From positions 62,001 to 126,000 of the forward strand of contig NZ_JASJOM010000003.1 in the NCBI RefSeq assembly GCF_030271255.1: a stretch of 64,000 nt of DNA, written 5' to 3'. Position numbers and translations under genes: made by a program. Source of the stretch: Peribacillus folii. GTDB lineage: Bacteria > Bacillota > Bacilli > Bacillales > DSM-1321. The first letter of the stretch is position 1. Every line of letters begins with the position of its first letter. Below are positions 62,850 to 64,000 of the stretch, one piece after another. The notes below the pieces were generated by a model, which made no database searches, had not been told where the DNA came from, and worked only from the letters and a program-made list of their open reading frames with translations.

Positions 62850-63122
62850 ATGGATTATCAGTATCCAATGGACCTTGATTGGTCAACGGATGAAATCGTC
62901 GATGTAATTAAATTTTTTGAAGCGGTGGAAAAAGCTTATGAAAACAAAATACAAAAGGAAGCTTTCATGACGGCATACAGAAGATTCAAAGAAATCGTGC
63001 CTGGGAAGGCGGATGAAAAAAAATATACAGATGAGTTCGAGTCAGTCAGTACTTATTCAGCCTATCAGGTTATCAAGAAGGCAAAGGGGCTTGAAGACGG
63101 CGACTGGCTAAAAATGAAATGA
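62850..63122 (+). CDS. yktA: UPF0223 family protein YktA
   Basis: 90 residues with the UPF0223 pattern: QYPMDLDWSTDEIVDVIKFF at the start, AYRRFKEIVPGKADEKK in the middle, and STYSAYQVIKKAK at the end. All-helical small protein, function unknown. B. subtilis has yktA close to speA. AGAAGGAGCG is upstream of ATG. No terminator with a clear stem lies before the trp leader, which starts from its own promoter. Confidence 0.9.
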   Translation: MDYQYPMDLDWSTDEIVDVIKFFEAVEKAYENKIQKEAFMTAYRRFKEIVPGKADEKKYTDEFESVSTYSAYQVIKKAKGLEDGDWLKMK

Positions 63123-63149
63123 AGGACATATAATTATTTGAAAACATTA

Positions 63150-63178
63150 TTGACTTACTGAAAAGATTGTTTTAACAT
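63150..63178 (+). promoter_or_regulatory. Promoter of the trp leader
   Basis: TTGACT (63150-63155), 17-base spacer, TAACAT (63173-63178). Confidence 0.7.
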
Positions 63179-63184
63179 AATAAC

Positions 63185-63443
63185 CAAGAAGAAGATAAAG
63201 GCAGTGACGAAGAAGAGTACCTTAATGATGTTCTGTAGAGAGCCAGTGGTTGCTGAAAACTGGTGAACGAATTTAAGCGAATGGACTTCCGAGCCCCAAA
63301 CCGAAACGGATTGACGAAGTAGGCTTTGGCGATTATCTCATCGTTATTGGAGATAGGCATGGATATCATGCCGTAAAGTGAGCTGAATTAGCTAATTAAG
63401 GTGGTACCACGGGTTCCTCGTCCTTTGGATGAGGGGCCTTTTT
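63185..63443 (+). promoter_or_regulatory. T-box riboswitch 1, tryptophan specifier
   Basis: Stem I elements AGTGACGAAGAAGAGTA and GAGCCAGTGG, a specifier segment GAATGGACTTCCGAG with codon TGG (Trp) at 63282-63284, the T-box AAGGTGGTACCACGG (63398-63412) and a competing terminator GGTTCCTCGTCC / GGATGAGGGGCC with a T-run. Uncharged tRNA-Trp should stabilise the antiterminator and allow read-through. Confidence 0.93.
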
Positions 63444-63459
63444 GCGTTTTTTAGAAAAT

Positions 63460-63732
63460 GATAATCAAATCGATGAGTAAGAGTAGTAATCCTTTTAGAT
63501 TCGTCACAGAGAACCGGAATAGGTGGAAACCGGTACGATATGGAAGGGTGAATGGACTTATGAGTGGTTTCTTGAAATAAGTAGGGAAACCCGGCTTCCG
63601 CCGTTAACGGGGTTGGCAGGAAAACTGATTTCCTGCTTGAGAGGGAAAAATGATTTGTTTTTCCAACTTGAGGTGGCACCGCGGTATACCGTCCTCTGCA
63701 GACACATATTTGTGTTTGCAGGGGATTTTTTT
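63460..63732 (+). promoter_or_regulatory. T-box riboswitch 2, tryptophan specifier
   Basis: A second full element in tandem. Its specifier segment is again GAATGGACTT with TGG at 63553-63555; the T-box is GAGGTGGCACCGCGG (63670-63684) and the terminator TCCTCTGCAGACACA / TGTGTTTGCAGGGGA (63692-63725) with seven T. Two elements in series should give tighter control of trp expression. Confidence 0.93.
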
Positions 63733-63831
63733 ATGGGTTTTATTCGATTGAAGCAGAAGCGCTGGCATTTTTTTACCAAACAGGCACAGCAATCGAGTTC
63801 AAATGTTATAGGAATTTGGAGGGGATTTTAG

Positions 63832-64000
63832 ATGAACGAATTGAATGAAAAAAAGATGCTTCGCTTCAAAATGGAAACCATTGAAGGTGATGTTCACACA
63901 CCCATCGCCATATTTCAGAAAATGGCTGGGGAACAGAGGTTTTTATTGGAGAGCTCGAATTCCCATCATGATAATGGACGTTGCTCGTACTTAGGTTCGG
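63832..64000 (+). CDS. trpE: Anthranilate synthase component I, N-terminal part
   Basis: The first 56 codons are within the window; the gene continues beyond. TPIAIFQKMAGEQRFLLESS and CSYLG match the N-terminal domain of TrpE (TPIxxxxK...FLLES...YSxxG), which holds the tryptophan feedback site (LLESS). GGAGGGG lies 7 bases before ATG. The two upstream Trp T-boxes make TrpE, the first enzyme of tryptophan synthesis from chorismate, the expected product. The window end cuts the gene. Confidence 0.88.
   Translation, partial: MNELNEKKMLRFKMETIEGDVHTPIAIFQKMAGEQRFLLESSNSHHDNGRCSYLGS

Overview
The window is a stretch of chromosome from a Gram-positive, endospore-forming member of the Bacillaceae. 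Gene order follows the Bacillus subtilis ykr-ykv-ykw-yku-ykq-pdh-ykt region closely: kinE-like, kinD-mhqR, ykvI, ykvS, ptsHI, ykwC, patA, cheV, kre(ykyB), ykuE, ykuI, ykuJ, ykuL(darB), ccpC, dapH-dapL, ktrC, rnjA-rpoY, ykrA, def, ykyA, pdhABCD, sr1P, speA, yktA. Many insertions and replacements, and protein divergence from B. subtilis, suggest a more distant genus, perhaps Peribacillus-like; the genus is an inference. There are no rRNA or tRNA genes, prophage, insertion sequences or CRISPR arrays, so this is core chromosome with a few accessory patches.

Layout. 1-1.9 kb: tail of a short-chain dehydrogenase, then enoyl-CoA hydratase and a quinone oxidoreductase. 1.9-4.5 kb: small, possibly sporulation-related genes and a B12-binding radical SAM protein. 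4.7-13.3 kb: a signalling block with an acyltransferase, KinE-like and KinD-like sporulation kinases, a Spo0E-like phosphatase, a ZIP metal transporter, a fosmidomycin-resistance-type exporter and MhqR. 13.4-24 kb: M3 peptidase, YkvI, a lipoprotein, YkvS, a sigma factor/PilZ cluster, a secreted nuclease, the FetAB iron exporter and ptsHI. 24-36.6 kb: dehydrogenases, PatA, CorA, CheV, Kre, a fluoride channel pair, the Tat-exported phosphoesterase YkuE, an SLC13/TrkA_C permease and the EAL protein YkuI. 36.7-46.4 kb: small membrane and secreted proteins, glutaredoxin, MBL hydrolase, YkuJ, DarB, a DHA2 exporter, a damaged TauE/SafE gene, CcpC, DapH, DapL and KtrC. 46.4-64 kb: RNase J1 with RpoY, HAD phosphatase, deformylase, YjcZ-type peptide, YkyA, the pyruvate dehydrogenase operon, SR1/SR1P, arginine decarboxylase, nitronate monooxygenase, YktA, and a tandem tryptophan T-box leader ahead of trpE, which runs off the end.

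Several genes work together. PatA, DapH and DapL are the acetylase branch of meso-diaminopimelate/lysine synthesis. HPr/EI, CcpC, a probable CcpN/CcpA-controlled SR1 RNA and the Pdh complex form a carbon-flow theme around glycolysis and acetyl-CoA. KinE-like, KinD-like and the Spo0E-like protein act on the sporulation phosphorelay. DarB and KtrC belong to the c-di-AMP/potassium system, and YkuI and the PilZ protein to c-di-GMP.

The most informative observations are: two exact CcpN-consensus sites plus a near-perfect cre at the SR1 promoter; the tandem T-boxes before trpE; a TauE/SafE gene with both an early stop and a late frameshift; a 17-bp perfect hairpin inside the second fluoride-channel gene; a 23-bp-arm hairpin swallowing the speA stop codon; and a compact PilZ-ORF-sigma factor cluster. 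No wholly new multi-gene system could be shown. Coordinates use starts re-chosen from ribosome binding sites where the longest frame was not the best start.
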